This document shows, in pieces, positions 7,545-16,125 of a stretch of DNA of 64,000 bases (the stretch's first letter is position 1; each line of letters starts with the position of its first letter). Made by a program: the position numbers and the translations under genes. This DNA is from Nocardioides sp. zg-DK7169. GTDB taxonomy: Bacteria > Actinomycetota > Actinomycetes > Propionibacteriales > Nocardioidaceae. The notes beneath the pieces were generated by a model, which saw only the letters and a list, made by a program, of their open reading frames with translations, did not search any database and was not told the DNA's origin. The stretch spans positions 248,001-312,000 of the forward strand of contig NZ_JABJRA010000002.1 in NCBI RefSeq assembly GCF_013155365.1, given 5' to 3'.

Positions 7545-8920
7545 TGCTCGCCCTGCTCGGCGAGCCCGGCCGGCCCGGCCGACGGGGTACCGGCGACCGC
7601 GGGCGCCGTGCCGGCGGCCTCGGCTGCCGCCGCGGCCTCGGCGTGCCGCTTGGCCATGAGCGTCTCGCGCAGTGCGATGCACTCGCGGACCAGGTCGGCG
7701 AGCTCGGATACCGCGGCCAGCACCGGCCGCTCCTCCTCCGCCCAACGCTCCGGGCTGGTGACGGGGGCGCCGCAGAAGTGGTCGTCCTCGACGACCTCGG
7801 TGCCGGGCGGCGTGGCGATCTCGGCGCTCCAGCGCTCCTGCAGGTCCAGCAGCCCGTCGCGGGCGGTCGCGGCGGCGTCGAGCATCTCGGCGCGCTCGGG
7901 GTGGGCGAGCGCGACGGGGGCGTCCGGCCCCGGCGGGTCGACCGGGAGGTCGCCGGGGCGCCCGACGATCCGTGCGCCGCTCTCGCCGATCGCGTCGCGC
8001 ACCCGCTGGTTCCACCGGGCGGCCAGGGCGAGCCCGCGCTGGTTCAGCACGATCTTGCGCTCCACCGCGGCGCGCGGGCCGAGGGTGCGGCGCCCGAGCT
8101 GGGACTTCACCACCCCGTCGTACGTCGCGCGGTCCAGCGGGCCGAGCTCGATGTTGAGCAGCCGCAGCAGCTCCGCGGAGGCGTGCCCCAGCGAGGGGTT
8201 CACCGTGTGTGGCGGCAGCTTGGGCACCCGGTGGTCGATGCCGACCACCTTCGCGAAGCGCTTCCACAGCAGCATCGGGTCCGAACCCTTGGGCGGCATG
8301 GTGATCACGTGCAGGTTACGGGGGCCGACCAGGTCGCCCCAGACCTCCAGCATCCGCGGGACGCCCTGGGTGCGCTGGAACAGCCGCTGGGCCGGGGTCT
8401 CGGCCTCGGCCTCCGGGTCGAGGGCGTTCTCGACGGCCAGCACGAAGTTGCGCCACGGAACCGTGCTGCCGGCCCGCGCGCTGGTCTGCCACTGCGTCGG
8501 GATGCCCGAGCGGGCGTCGCGGACCGCGATGACCACGTGCACCTCCGCGTCGCCGAGCGAGGACATGATCGCCTCGGCCTGGGCCGGCTCGGCATAGCTG
8601 AGGAACTCCATCGACAGGATCGAGCCGCGGCCGCGGTGCGAGGTCATCTCCTCGGCCATCGCGTACCAGGGGGAGGGGTCGACCTCGACCGGCGCGGCGT
8701 CGGGACGCCGCGTGCGGTGCGCCTCCAGGATCGAGGCCACGGCGCGGTCCTGGTCGATCCAGCGCTCGCCGGGGAAGAGCCACCCGGCCTCCGCGAGCTG
8801 CTCGCGGTTGGCCTCGAGGATGCTCTGCAGGAACGTCGTCCCCGTCTTCATCGTCCCGACGTGGAGGTAGATGCGGGGCCGCGAGGGCGTCGACCTGTAC
8901 CAACCCAGCCGGAACCGCAT
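7538..8920 (-). CDS. Sulfotransferase-like protein (paralogue D)
   Basis: The 460-residue protein is the most diverged of the four paralogues. It has YLHVGTMKTGTTFLQSILE (5'-phosphosulfate-binding motif with Met for Pro), AVRDARSGIPTQWQTSAR, and LHVITMPPKGSDPMLLWKRF. The C-terminal 150 residues are acidic to Ala/Pro-rich and end in a low-complexity EAAAAAEAAGTAPAV tail. ATG at 8920 is chosen because the protein body starts there and a GATAAT box lies nine bases upstream. It is convergent with the dehydrogenase gene and divergent from the galactofuranosyltransferase gene. The acceptor is unknown; a cell-wall galactan or its decoration is possible from context. Confidence 0.78.
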   Translation of the reverse strand: MRFRLGWYRSTPSRPRIYLHVGTMKTGTTFLQSILEANREQLAEAGWLFPGERWIDQDRAVASILEAHRTRRPDAAPVEVDPSPWYAMAEEMTSHRGRGSILSMEFLSYAEPAQAEAIMSSLGDAEVHVVIAVRDARSGIPTQWQTSARAGSTVPWRNFVLAVENALDPEAEAETPAQRLFQRTQGVPRMLEVWGDLVGPRNLHVITMPPKGSDPMLLWKRFAKVVGIDHRVPKLPPHTVNPSLGHASAELLRLLNIELGPLDRATYDGVVKSQLGRRTLGPRAAVERKIVLNQRGLALAARWNQRVRDAIGESGARIVGRPGDLPVDPPGPDAPVALAHPERAEMLDAAATARDGLLDLQERWSAEIATPPGTEVVEDDHFCGAPVTSPERWAEEERPVLAAVSELADLVRECIALRETLMAKRHAEAAAAAEAAGTAPAVAGTPSAGPAGLAEQGEQA

Positions 8921-8929
8921 GGCCCGGAG

Positions 8930-8935
8930 ATTATC
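8930..8935 (-). promoter_or_regulatory. -10 box upstream of paralogue D
   Basis: GATAAT on the minus strand, nine bases before the ATG at 8920, with no Shine-Dalgarno sequence between. This is consistent with a leaderless or very short-leader transcript. Confidence 0.45.
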
Positions 8936-9059
8936 AGCAGCGCTCGGAGAGGGTCCCCACATCCACGGGACGTGGGACCGCGCGGGATGCCGGTCGCGCC
9001 GTCGCCGCTGCTACCGTGGGGCGGTCCATCCAGACCCGTGCAAGGCAAAGGAACACAGC

Positions 9060-11084
9060 GTGACCAACGCCCCCGCAGACCACGAGGCGCGCACCGGGCA
9101 GGACGGCTTCCGCATCGTCCAACGCGTGCTCATGCGACCGGACCAGGAGCTCGACGTCCAGGCCCTCTACCTCGGTGGTGTGTCCGGCTTCGGCGGCGGG
9201 GAGTCCGAGACCCGCCAGTCGGGCAAGGACCACGAAGGGGACGACGACGAGTCCGCCGAGTCCTACGAGGCCGACCGCGGCATGACCGGCTTCGGCCGGG
9301 TCAACGCGGTGGGCCACGCCGTCGCCGAGCCCGCCAAGCGGCTCACCTTCGGCACCTACTTCAACGCGTTCCCCGCCAGCTACTGGCGCCGCTGGACCGA
9401 CTTCGAGTCGGTGCGTCTCACGATGCGCGTGCGCGGACGCGGCTCGATCGTGGTCTACCGCTCGACCTCCAAGGGCCACGTGCTGCGCGCCCGCTCCATC
9501 AACGTCGACACCGACGTGACGGAGACCGTGGTCGCGGACCTCGAGCTCAAGCCGTTCATCGACGGCGGCTGGTACTGGTTCGACCTCGAGGCCGGTGACG
9601 AGGAGCTGGTGCTCGAGAGCGCCGACTGGGGCTTCGAGACCGAGCGGACCACGCCGGGCCGCCTCACCATCGGCATCACGACGTTCAACCGCCCGCAGTT
9701 CTGCGTCGACCAGCTGCTCAACCTCTCCACGGACCCGGCGGTCCTGGAGATCCTCGACGAGGTCATCGTCGTCGACCAGGGCACCCAGCAGGTCAAGGAC
9801 AACAAGGACTTCGAGCGCGCCGCCGCCGCCCTGGGCTCCAAGCTGCGCATCATCGAGCAGGCCAACCTCGGCGGCTCCGGCGGCTTCTCCCGGGCGATGA
9901 ACGAGGGCGTCGAGCGCGGCACCTCCGACTACGTCCTGCTCCTCGACGACGACGTCGTCTGCGAGCTCGAGGGCATCCTGCGCGCCGTGGCCTTCGCCGA
10001 CCTGAACAAGACCCCGACCATCGTCGGCGGGCAGATGTTCAGCCTCTACGACCGCTCGGTGATGCACGCCTACGGTGAGACCCTCGCGGCCTGGAAGTGG
10101 TTCTGGGGCCCCGCGCCGGCGACGGTGCACGGCCACAACTTCGCCAAGCGCTCGCTGCGCTCCACCTCGTGGCTGCACCGCCGCGTCGACGTGGACTTCA
10201 ACGGCTGGTGGATGTGCCTGATCCCGACCTCGGTGATCAAGGAGATCGGCCTCTCGATGCCGATGTTCATCAAGTGGGACGACGCCGAGTTCGGCGTGCG
10301 CGCCCGCGCGGCCGGCTTCCCGACCGTCACCATGCCCGGTGTCGCGGTCTGGCACGTGCCGTGGACCGAGAAGGACGACACCCTCGACTGGCAGGCCTAC
10401 TTCCACGAGCGCAACCGCCTCGTGTCCGGCCTGCTGCACTCGCCGTACGAGCGCGGCGGCCGCCTGGTGATGGAGAGCTTCGAGAACCACGCCAAGCGGA
10501 TGGTCTCGATGCAGTACGGCACCGGCGAGACCATCCTGCTGGCGCTCGAGGACGTCCTGGCCGGCCCGGAGCGGATGCACCGCGACATGACCTACCGGGT
10601 CAAGGAGATCCGCGAGATCCGCGCGCGCTACGGCGACGGCGTGGCCAAGCCGGGTCTCGACGAGTTCCCGGCGCCGCGACGCAAGAAGCCCCCGCGGCGC
10701 GGTCGCGCGGTCGTCTCGCCGACCACCACGGTCGGCAAGGTGAAGACCGCGGCGGTGGGCCTGCTGCGCCAGGTCCGCCCGGTGCGCGAGCTCGCCCACG
10801 AGCACCCGGAGACGATCATCCCGCACGTGGACCAGCGCTGGTGGCGCCTGGCCCAGCTCGACTCCGCGATCGTGTCGTCCGCGGACGGCATGACCGCGGC
10901 CTGGTACCGGCGCCAGCCCGCCGAGTTCCGCAGCCAGATGGTGCGCTCGGCCAAGCTGCACGCCCGGCTGCGCCAGGAGTGGCCGGCCCTCGCCGAGCGC
11001 TACCGCGAGGCGATGCCCGAGCTGACCTCCCCGGAGACCTGGAAGCAGACCTTCGAGGGCCTCGAGGACACCTTCCGCGACTGA
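9060..11084 (+). CDS. glfT2: Galactofuranosyltransferase, GlfT2-like
   Basis: The 674-residue protein matches the architecture of mycobacterial GlfT2: an N-terminal beta-sandwich (residues about 15-205), a GT-A domain with the catalytic DDD at 296-298, WDDAEFG with D407-D408, a metal/base histidine H432 in WHVPW, and a long helical C-terminal domain. GlfT2 polymerises alternating beta-1,5/1,6 galactofuranose units of the galactan that links peptidoglycan to outer wall polymers, using UDP-galactofuranose at the inner membrane face. An acidic insert of about 20 residues (DHEGDDDESAES) lies near residue 60. The start is GTG 9060 with AAAGGA upstream. Its neighbours suggest a wall-glycan locus. 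The symbol is by homology; polymerase activity is inferred. Confidence 0.85.
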   Translation: MTNAPADHEARTGQDGFRIVQRVLMRPDQELDVQALYLGGVSGFGGGESETRQSGKDHEGDDDESAESYEADRGMTGFGRVNAVGHAVAEPAKRLTFGTYFNAFPASYWRRWTDFESVRLTMRVRGRGSIVVYRSTSKGHVLRARSINVDTDVTETVVADLELKPFIDGGWYWFDLEAGDEELVLESADWGFETERTTPGRLTIGITTFNRPQFCVDQLLNLSTDPAVLEILDEVIVVDQGTQQVKDNKDFERAAAALGSKLRIIEQANLGGSGGFSRAMNEGVERGTSDYVLLLDDDVVCELEGILRAVAFADLNKTPTIVGGQMFSLYDRSVMHAYGETLAAWKWFWGPAPATVHGHNFAKRSLRSTSWLHRRVDVDFNGWWMCLIPTSVIKEIGLSMPMFIKWDDAEFGVRARAAGFPTVTMPGVAVWHVPWTEKDDTLDWQAYFHERNRLVSGLLHSPYERGGRLVMESFENHAKRMVSMQYGTGETILLALEDVLAGPERMHRDMTYRVKEIREIRARYGDGVAKPGLDEFPAPRRKKPPRRGRAVVSPTTTVGKVKTAAVGLLRQVRPVRELAHEHPETIIPHVDQRWWRLAQLDSAIVSSADGMTAAWYRRQPAEFRSQMVRSAKLHARLRQEWPALAERYREAMPELTSPETWKQTFEGLEDTFRD

Positions 11085-11123
11085 TCTCGCGGCCGCGAAG
11101 GCCCATCGCTACCCAGCACCACC

Positions 11124-11155
11124 GCAGACGCCCCGGCTCCGGCCGGGGCGTCTGC
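11124..11155 (+). terminator. Rho-independent-type hairpin after glfT2
   Basis: A perfect 13-base stem (11124-11136 with 11143-11155) around a six-base loop, 40 bases after the glfT2 stop. There is no U-run, as is common in actinobacteria. Confidence 0.75.
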
Positions 11156-11186
11156 GCGTGTCGGAGACGTTCCTCACGCGAATTCC

Positions 11187-11240
11187 CATAAAGTTTATGC
11201 TCGTCGGCGTGGCGAGTGGAAATTACAACGTTGTAGTTAC
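11187..11240. promoter_or_regulatory. AT-rich palindromic operator region before amidase gene
   Basis: In a strongly GC-rich window this stretch is AT-rich and holds two inverted repeats: CATAAAGTTTATG (11187-11199) and the perfect 12-base palindrome TACAACGTTGTA (11224-11235). The 20 bases at 11221-11240 match a site at 60971-60990 in 16 positions. Both precede promoters of other genes, so a shared dimeric repressor or activator is likely. The regulator is not identified. Confidence 0.5.
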
Positions 11241-11324
11241 TCACGAACCCTTCCGTTGCTCCTGTGGCGCATGTGAAAGTTGGTGCGCAACGTGTGAACT
11301 TCCCCGCGCACTGGAGCAATCTGC

Positions 11325-14120
11325 ATGCCTTCGAACAAGAGCCGTTACGTCACCGCCTGCCAGCAGCTGTTGGCGCTCGGTGCCGTGCTCGCCGTCCTGA
11401 CCCCCGCCGCCCGCGTCGTGTCCCTCGACGTGGTCCACGACGACCCCACCGCGTCCCTCGGGGCAGGCGGTGCGGCGTACGACCGGGTGTCCGCGGAGGC
11501 CTCCCTCGTCCCGGCCGAGCCGGTCGAGGCGACGGTCGAGGAGTTCGCGCTGACCGCGCCGCGCGTGGCCGTCCACGGCCGTGCCGCAGTCCCGCGGCTC
11601 GCGGCCGAGGAGGCAGAGACGCCCGAGGGCGCCGCGGTGCTCACCAGCACGCCCCAGGACGTCGAGGGGTACGGCGCCGTCGGCGTCACCTGGTCGGCCG
11701 AGGCCGAGCTGGAGGAGTCCGACATCGAGCTCCAGGCCCGCACCCGCACGGACGGGCAGTGGTCGGAGTGGGCCCCGCTGGAGTACCACGACGAGCACGG
11801 TCCCGACGCCGGCAGCCCCGAGGCGGCCGGCGTGCGCCCCGGCACCGACGAGCTGCTCGTCGGCGAGGTCGAGCAGGTCCAGGTCCAGGCGGTGGCGCCC
11901 TCGGGCCAGCTGCCGCCCGACATGCGCCTCGCGGTCGTCGACCCGGGGGAGGCCACGGCCACCCGGACCGAGCGCGCCGCGATCGACCCGGTCGCCGACG
12001 CGGGTACCGAGCCGACTGCGCCCGCCGAGGACGCCGAGCCCGCTGAGACCCCGTCGCAGCCGGCCCCGACCTCGGGCGCCGACGCGCTCACGCTCCAGAA
12101 GTCCATCAGCGCGCCGCGGCCCACGATCTACTCGCGTGCCCAGTGGGGCGCCAACGAGAGCCTGCGCGACAAGGGCTCGCTGAGCTACGGCAAGGTCACC
12201 GCGGGCTTCGTGCACCACACGGTCAACGCGAACAGCTACACCAAGGAGCAGGTGCCCGGGATCATCCGCAGCATCTACGCCTACCACACCCAGTCGCGGG
12301 GCTGGTCCGACGTGGGCTACAACTTCCTCGTCGACCGCTTCGGTCGGATCTGGGAGGGCCGCGCGGGCGGTGTCGCCAAGGCCGTCGTCGGCGCCCACAC
12401 CCTCGGCTACAACGAGTCCTCCTTCGCGATGTCGGCGATCGGCAACTTCGAGACCGCGCAGCCCAGCGCCGCGGTGGTCCAGGCCTACGGCTCGCTGTTC
12501 GGCTGGAAGCTCGGCCTCCACGGCGTCGCCGCCGGCTCGATGCGCCAGCAGGTCAACGGCCGCACCTTCGCGGCGATCAACGGGCACCGTGACGCGGGCT
12601 CGACCGCCTGCCCGGGCCGCTACCTCTACGCGAAGCTCGGGGCGATCCGCACCGCCGCCGTCGCCGCCCAGAAGAGCGCGCCGACCCCGACCCCCACGCC
12701 CACCCCGACCCCCACGCCGACCACGCCGCCGCTCACCCCGGCGACCGTGGACGCGAACCTCGCCGGCACCGCGGCCGACGACCTGGTCGTGCGCCGCGCC
12801 GGCGACGGCCGCCTCTTCGTGGTGCCGACCGGCGGGCTCACCCGCTTCCTGGCCCCGCGCGTGGTCACGCGCAACTTCGCCCGCTACACCGCGGTCGTGG
12901 CCTCGCCCGACCTCACCGGCGACGGGCGCCCGGACCTGCTGGTGCGGGCCGCCGACGGCCGCGCCGGCGTGCGTCCCGGCCTCGCCTCGGGCGGCTTCGC
13001 CAAGGTGGTCCGCTGGGGGCCGCTGTTCCGCGACCACGACCTGATCACCGCCGTCGGCGACCTCGACAACGACGGCCGCAACGACCTGGTCGGGCGCGTC
13101 CCGGGGGAGAAGCGGGTCACGATCGTGCGCGGCAACGGCAAGGGCGGCTTCGGCGCCCGGGTCGCGAAGGGCTGGTACTGGGACGAGTACGACCGCCTCG
13201 TCGGCACGGGCGACATCACCGGCGACGGCCGCCCCGACCTGCTCGCCCGCGACCGCGACGCGCGGATGTGGCTGCACCGCGGGACCGCCTCGGGCGGCTT
13301 CGCCAAGCGGGTCCCGGTCGCCGGGGCCTGGGGCGCCTACGACACGATCACCGGCTTCGGCGACTACAACCGCGACGGCCACCGCGACCTGTTCGTGCGT
13401 ACGACGGGCAAGGGGCGCGGCTTCGTGCTCCCGGGCCGTGGCGACGGCACCTTCGGTCCGCGCCTGGGGATGGCCGACGAGGTCCGCGGCATCCGCGGCC
13501 TCACCAGCGGCGGCAACGTCCTGGGCAGCGCCGAACCGGACCTCCTCGGCCGCGTCGGCGACGACCTCGTGGTGGTCCAGCACGGCGGGACCGTCGAGCT
13601 GGAGCGGCCCATCGACACCGGCCAGGCCGCCGGCGGCGCCAACACGCTGCTCGTGGTGGGGGACTGGGACAAGGACGGCCACGTCGACGTGATCACCCGC
13701 ACCCGGGGGACCGGCAAGGTCTTCCTGCGCCGCGGCGACGGCACCGGCCGCCTGGTGGCCACCAAGCGGCTGTCCACCTCCTTCGGCGGGGTCACCGAGC
13801 TGAGCGCGGTCGGCGACGTCAACCGCGACGGCTTCCCCGACCTCGTCGGCCGGGCCAAGGACGGCACGATGCGGGTCTACCCGGGCCGCGGGCTGGCCGG
13901 CTTCGGTCCCAGCGTGCCCGCCCCGGCGAGCCTGCTCGGGCGCCGCAGCAGCCTCGCAGGCTACGACTGGGTGCTCACCGAGCGCCAGGTCGACGGTGTC
14001 GGCGCCCCCGACACCGTCGCCCGGCTGAAGAAGAACGGACGCCTCTTCCTGCTCCCGTCCGGCACCGGCAAGCCGCGGTTCCTCGGGGAGGGGATGGGGG
14101 TCTACGACCTGGCGGGCTGA
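11325..14120 (+). CDS. Secreted PGRP-type N-acetylmuramoyl-L-alanine amidase with FG-GAP repeats
   Basis: The 931-residue exported protein has a signal-like N-terminus (residues 1-36) and then an acidic, Ala/Glu-rich spacer. A PGRP/amidase_2 domain spans about 265-445, with Zn-ligand candidates in FVHHTVN (near 297) and GHRDAGSTACPG (near 420). A (Pro-Thr)n linker lies near 453-467. At least six FG-GAP/VCBS-type repeats follow, with calcium-loop motifs such as DLTGDGRPDL, DLDNDGRNDL, DYNRDGHRDL and DVNRDGFPDL. It probably cleaves the amide bond between muramic acid and the stem peptide, with the repeats acting as a propeller-like binding module. ATG 11325 has GGAG upstream. The long palindrome-containing upstream region suggests specific control. 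Confidence 0.88.
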   Translation: MPSNKSRYVTACQQLLALGAVLAVLTPAARVVSLDVVHDDPTASLGAGGAAYDRVSAEASLVPAEPVEATVEEFALTAPRVAVHGRAAVPRLAAEEAETPEGAAVLTSTPQDVEGYGAVGVTWSAEAELEESDIELQARTRTDGQWSEWAPLEYHDEHGPDAGSPEAAGVRPGTDELLVGEVEQVQVQAVAPSGQLPPDMRLAVVDPGEATATRTERAAIDPVADAGTEPTAPAEDAEPAETPSQPAPTSGADALTLQKSISAPRPTIYSRAQWGANESLRDKGSLSYGKVTAGFVHHTVNANSYTKEQVPGIIRSIYAYHTQSRGWSDVGYNFLVDRFGRIWEGRAGGVAKAVVGAHTLGYNESSFAMSAIGNFETAQPSAAVVQAYGSLFGWKLGLHGVAAGSMRQQVNGRTFAAINGHRDAGSTACPGRYLYAKLGAIRTAAVAAQKSAPTPTPTPTPTPTPTTPPLTPATVDANLAGTAADDLVVRRAGDGRLFVVPTGGLTRFLAPRVVTRNFARYTAVVASPDLTGDGRPDLLVRAADGRAGVRPGLASGGFAKVVRWGPLFRDHDLITAVGDLDNDGRNDLVGRVPGEKRVTIVRGNGKGGFGARVAKGWYWDEYDRLVGTGDITGDGRPDLLARDRDARMWLHRGTASGGFAKRVPVAGAWGAYDTITGFGDYNRDGHRDLFVRTTGKGRGFVLPGRGDGTFGPRLGMADEVRGIRGLTSGGNVLGSAEPDLLGRVGDDLVVVQHGGTVELERPIDTGQAAGGANTLLVVGDWDKDGHVDVITRTRGTGKVFLRRGDGTGRLVATKRLSTSFGGVTELSAVGDVNRDGFPDLVGRAKDGTMRVYPGRGLAGFGPSVPAPASLLGRRSSLAGYDWVLTERQVDGVGAPDTVARLKKNGRLFLLPSGTGKPRFLGEGMGVYDLAG

Positions 14121-14127
14121 GCCCGCC
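14111..14127 (+). terminator. Hairpin with amidase stop codon in the loop
   Basis: GGCGGGC-TGA-GCCCGCC: a seven-base stem whose three-base loop is the amidase stop codon, lying between convergent genes. It is short but GC-only. Confidence 0.4.
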
Positions 14128-14137
14128 CGGCCCTGGG

Positions 14138-14878
14138 TCAGTCCTGGTGCTCGATGCGCGGGAAGCGGGCCGTGGCACGCTCGGCGGCGTACGTCGCCTC
14201 GAGCTGCTCCGGGTCGGCGTGAGCGACCAGGACCAACGAGCCGTTCTTCGCGAACGGCTCGGTGACGGTGGCGATCCCCGGTGGGGAAGCCGGGTTCGCC
14301 TCCGAGAGGAGACGGCCGCCGTCGGTGACGAGTGCACCGGCGGCGGCCGTGCTCCACATCTGGGCCTGGCTGACCTGGCCGACCGAGTACGCCGTCGCCA
14401 CGTCGCTCGGCTCCGCGGGGTCCAGCGGGATGAAGGAGTCCGGCTGGGACCAGATCTCCACCCCGACGTCGTGGACGTGCGGGGGCAGCGGGTCGCGGAA
14501 CCGTACGCCGAGGGGCAGCAGCGAGCAGGCCAGCACGGGCAGCGACGCAGCGCGCGGCGCCCACTGCTCCAGGCCGTCGGGGCCGGTGACGACCGCGTCG
14601 GGGTCCTCGCTGTCGGTGATCGTGAGGCCGGCGCTCCATGCGGCGCCGAGGAAGACGGTGCCCAGCCAGTGCGTCGGCAGGTCGATGCGCAGCCGGTCGC
14701 CGCGCTCCAGGCCGTGCTCGTCGACCAGCAGGGAGGCGGCCTTGGCCACCCAGTTGGCGTAGGTCGTGACGGAGAGCTCCACCCGCTCCCCGGTGGCGTG
14801 GTCGTAGAAGGTCACCAGCGGGCGGCCGGCGTCGTGGCGAAGCAGCCCGCCGAGGACACTCGAGAACGTCATCGTCAT
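14138..14878 (-). CDS. TIGR03089 family protein (AMP-binding-like, truncated)
   Basis: The 246-residue protein resembles the N-terminal part of acyl-CoA synthetases (YANWVAKAASLLVDEHGLERGDRLRIDLP, then GAAWSAGLTITDSEDPDAVVTGP) but lacks the C-terminal adenylation motifs. This matches the actinobacterial TIGR03089 family of unknown function. With no complete ATP-binding signature it is unlikely to be an active ligase. It starts at ATG 14878, six bases after a TAGTCT box, and is divergent from manC with only 50 bases between the starts. It is convergent with the amidase gene. Confidence 0.8.
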   Translation of the reverse strand: MTMTFSSVLGGLLRHDAGRPLVTFYDHATGERVELSVTTYANWVAKAASLLVDEHGLERGDRLRIDLPTHWLGTVFLGAAWSAGLTITDSEDPDAVVTGPDGLEQWAPRAASLPVLACSLLPLGVRFRDPLPPHVHDVGVEIWSQPDSFIPLDPAEPSDVATAYSVGQVSQAQMWSTAAAGALVTDGGRLLSEANPASPPGIATVTEPFAKNGSLVLVAHADPEQLEATYAAERATARFPRIEHQD

Positions 14879-14884
14879 GCCCCG

Positions 14885-14921
14885 AGACTAGGGACGGGCA
14901 GGGCACTGCGGTCGATAGGGT
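14885..14921. promoter_or_regulatory. Back-to-back leaderless promoters (TIGR03089 / manC)
   Basis: On the minus strand TAGTCT (14890-14885) stands six bases before ATG 14878. On the plus strand TAGGGT (14916-14921) stands seven bases before ATG 14929. Neither start has a convincing Shine-Dalgarno sequence, so both transcripts are probably leaderless. Confidence 0.5.
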
Positions 14922-14928
14922 CGGGCCC

Positions 14929-16020
14929 ATGCCAGCCATCGACCACTTCTGGGCCGTGATCCCGGCCGGCGGCGCCGGCACCCGGCTCTGGCCGCTCTCG
15001 CGGCAGTCCTCGCCCAAGTTCCTGCGCGACCTCACCGGGAGCGGGCGCACCCTGCTCCAGGAGACGCACGACCGGCTGGTCCCGCTGGCCGAGGACCGCT
15101 TCGTGGTGGTCACCGGCGCCGCGCACCGCGAGGCCGTGGCCGAGCAGCTCGACGACCTGGCCGAGACGGCGATCCTGGCCGAGCCCTCCGCGCGCGACTC
15201 GATGGCCGCCATCGGCCTGGCCGCGGCGCTCCTCGAGCGCACCGACCCCGACGCGGTGATGGGCTCCTTCGCCGCCGACCACGTCATCGACGACCCGGCC
15301 GTCTTCGCCGACGCGGTGCGCACCGCCGTCGACGTCGCCCGGGCCGGCTGGCTGGTCACCCTGGGGATCGAGCCGACCTTCCCGTCCGCCGCGTTCGGCT
15401 ACATCCACGTCGGCGACCCGCTGGAGGCGCACCCCGGCGCCGCAGCGGTGCGCGAGTTCGTCGAGAAGCCGTCCGCGGAGGTCGCCCGGGGCTACCTCGA
15501 CACGGGTTGCTACCGCTGGAATGCCGGCATGTTCGTGGTCCGCCCGACCGTGCTGCTCGACCTGCTCGCCGAGTGGCACCCCGACTTCGCGGCCCGGCTG
15601 CGCGAGCTCGCTGCGGACCTGTCGCGGCTGGAGGAGATCTGGCCCACGCTGCCGAAGATCGCCCTCGACCACGCCATCGCCGAGCCCGCGGCCGCGGCCG
15701 GCCGGGTCGCCACCGTGCCGGCCGCGTTCGGCTGGGACGACATCGGGGACTTCGACTCCCTCGCCACGCTGCTGGACCAGGCGCGCGAGCACGACGCCGT
15801 CGGCACCACGGTGCTGGGCGACGAGGACCTCGTGCACGTGGTGGAGAGCAGCGGGCTGGTGATCCCGCGCGGCGGCCGGATGGTGGCCGTCGTGGGCCTC
15901 GACGACATCGTCGTGGTGGACACCCCCGACGCGGTGCTGGTCACCACCCGCGCCCGGGCCCAGCAGGTCAAGCAGGTCGTCAGCGGCCTCAAGGACGCCG
16001 GGCGCGCCGACCTCACCTGA
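14929..16020 (+). CDS. manC: Mannose-1-phosphate guanylyltransferase
   Basis: The 363-residue protein opens with IPAGGAGTRLWPLSRQSSPK, the GDP-mannose pyrophosphorylase signature. It has FAADHVI for the metal site, a FVEKP motif and the W.WDDIGDF-type block (AFGWDDIGDFDSL). It makes GDP-mannose from mannose-1-phosphate and GTP, feeding mannosylated lipids, glycoproteins and wall polymers. It lacks the fused phosphomannose isomerase domain of longer ManC proteins. Its partner phosphomannomutase (manB) is 8.6 kb downstream in the same window. A strong hairpin terminator follows the stop directly. Confidence 0.93.
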   Translation: MPAIDHFWAVIPAGGAGTRLWPLSRQSSPKFLRDLTGSGRTLLQETHDRLVPLAEDRFVVVTGAAHREAVAEQLDDLAETAILAEPSARDSMAAIGLAAALLERTDPDAVMGSFAADHVIDDPAVFADAVRTAVDVARAGWLVTLGIEPTFPSAAFGYIHVGDPLEAHPGAAAVREFVEKPSAEVARGYLDTGCYRWNAGMFVVRPTVLLDLLAEWHPDFAARLRELAADLSRLEEIWPTLPKIALDHAIAEPAAAAGRVATVPAAFGWDDIGDFDSLATLLDQAREHDAVGTTVLGDEDLVHVVESSGLVIPRGGRMVAVVGLDDIVVVDTPDAVLVTTRARAQQVKQVVSGLKDAGRADLT

Positions 16021-16035
16021 GCTCCCCGTCGTACG

Positions 16036-16074
16036 CCGAAGGGCCGGTCCCCGCACGGGGGACCGGCCCTTCGG
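16036..16074 (+). terminator. Strong terminator after manC
   Basis: A 17-base perfect stem (16036-16052 with 16058-16074) and a five-base loop, starting 16 bases after the manC stop. It probably also stops the convergent DUF3105 transcript. Confidence 0.85.
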
Positions 16075-16125
16075 TCTTGCTGCTGTCGCGTTGCCGCCTC
16101 GTCCCCGGGACGTCCCGGGGACGGC

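Noticed and set aside
12681-12724. Repetitive CCGACCCCCACG-type DNA
   Set aside because: It encodes the Pro-Thr linker between the amidase and FG-GAP domains; an ordinary coding repeat, not a regulatory element.
11241-15359. A 1372-codon open frame on the minus strand
   Set aside because: It is antisense to the amidase and manC genes, is low-complexity Arg/Ala/Gly/Val-rich, and covers genes with clear family motifs. Long antisense frames are expected at this GC content.
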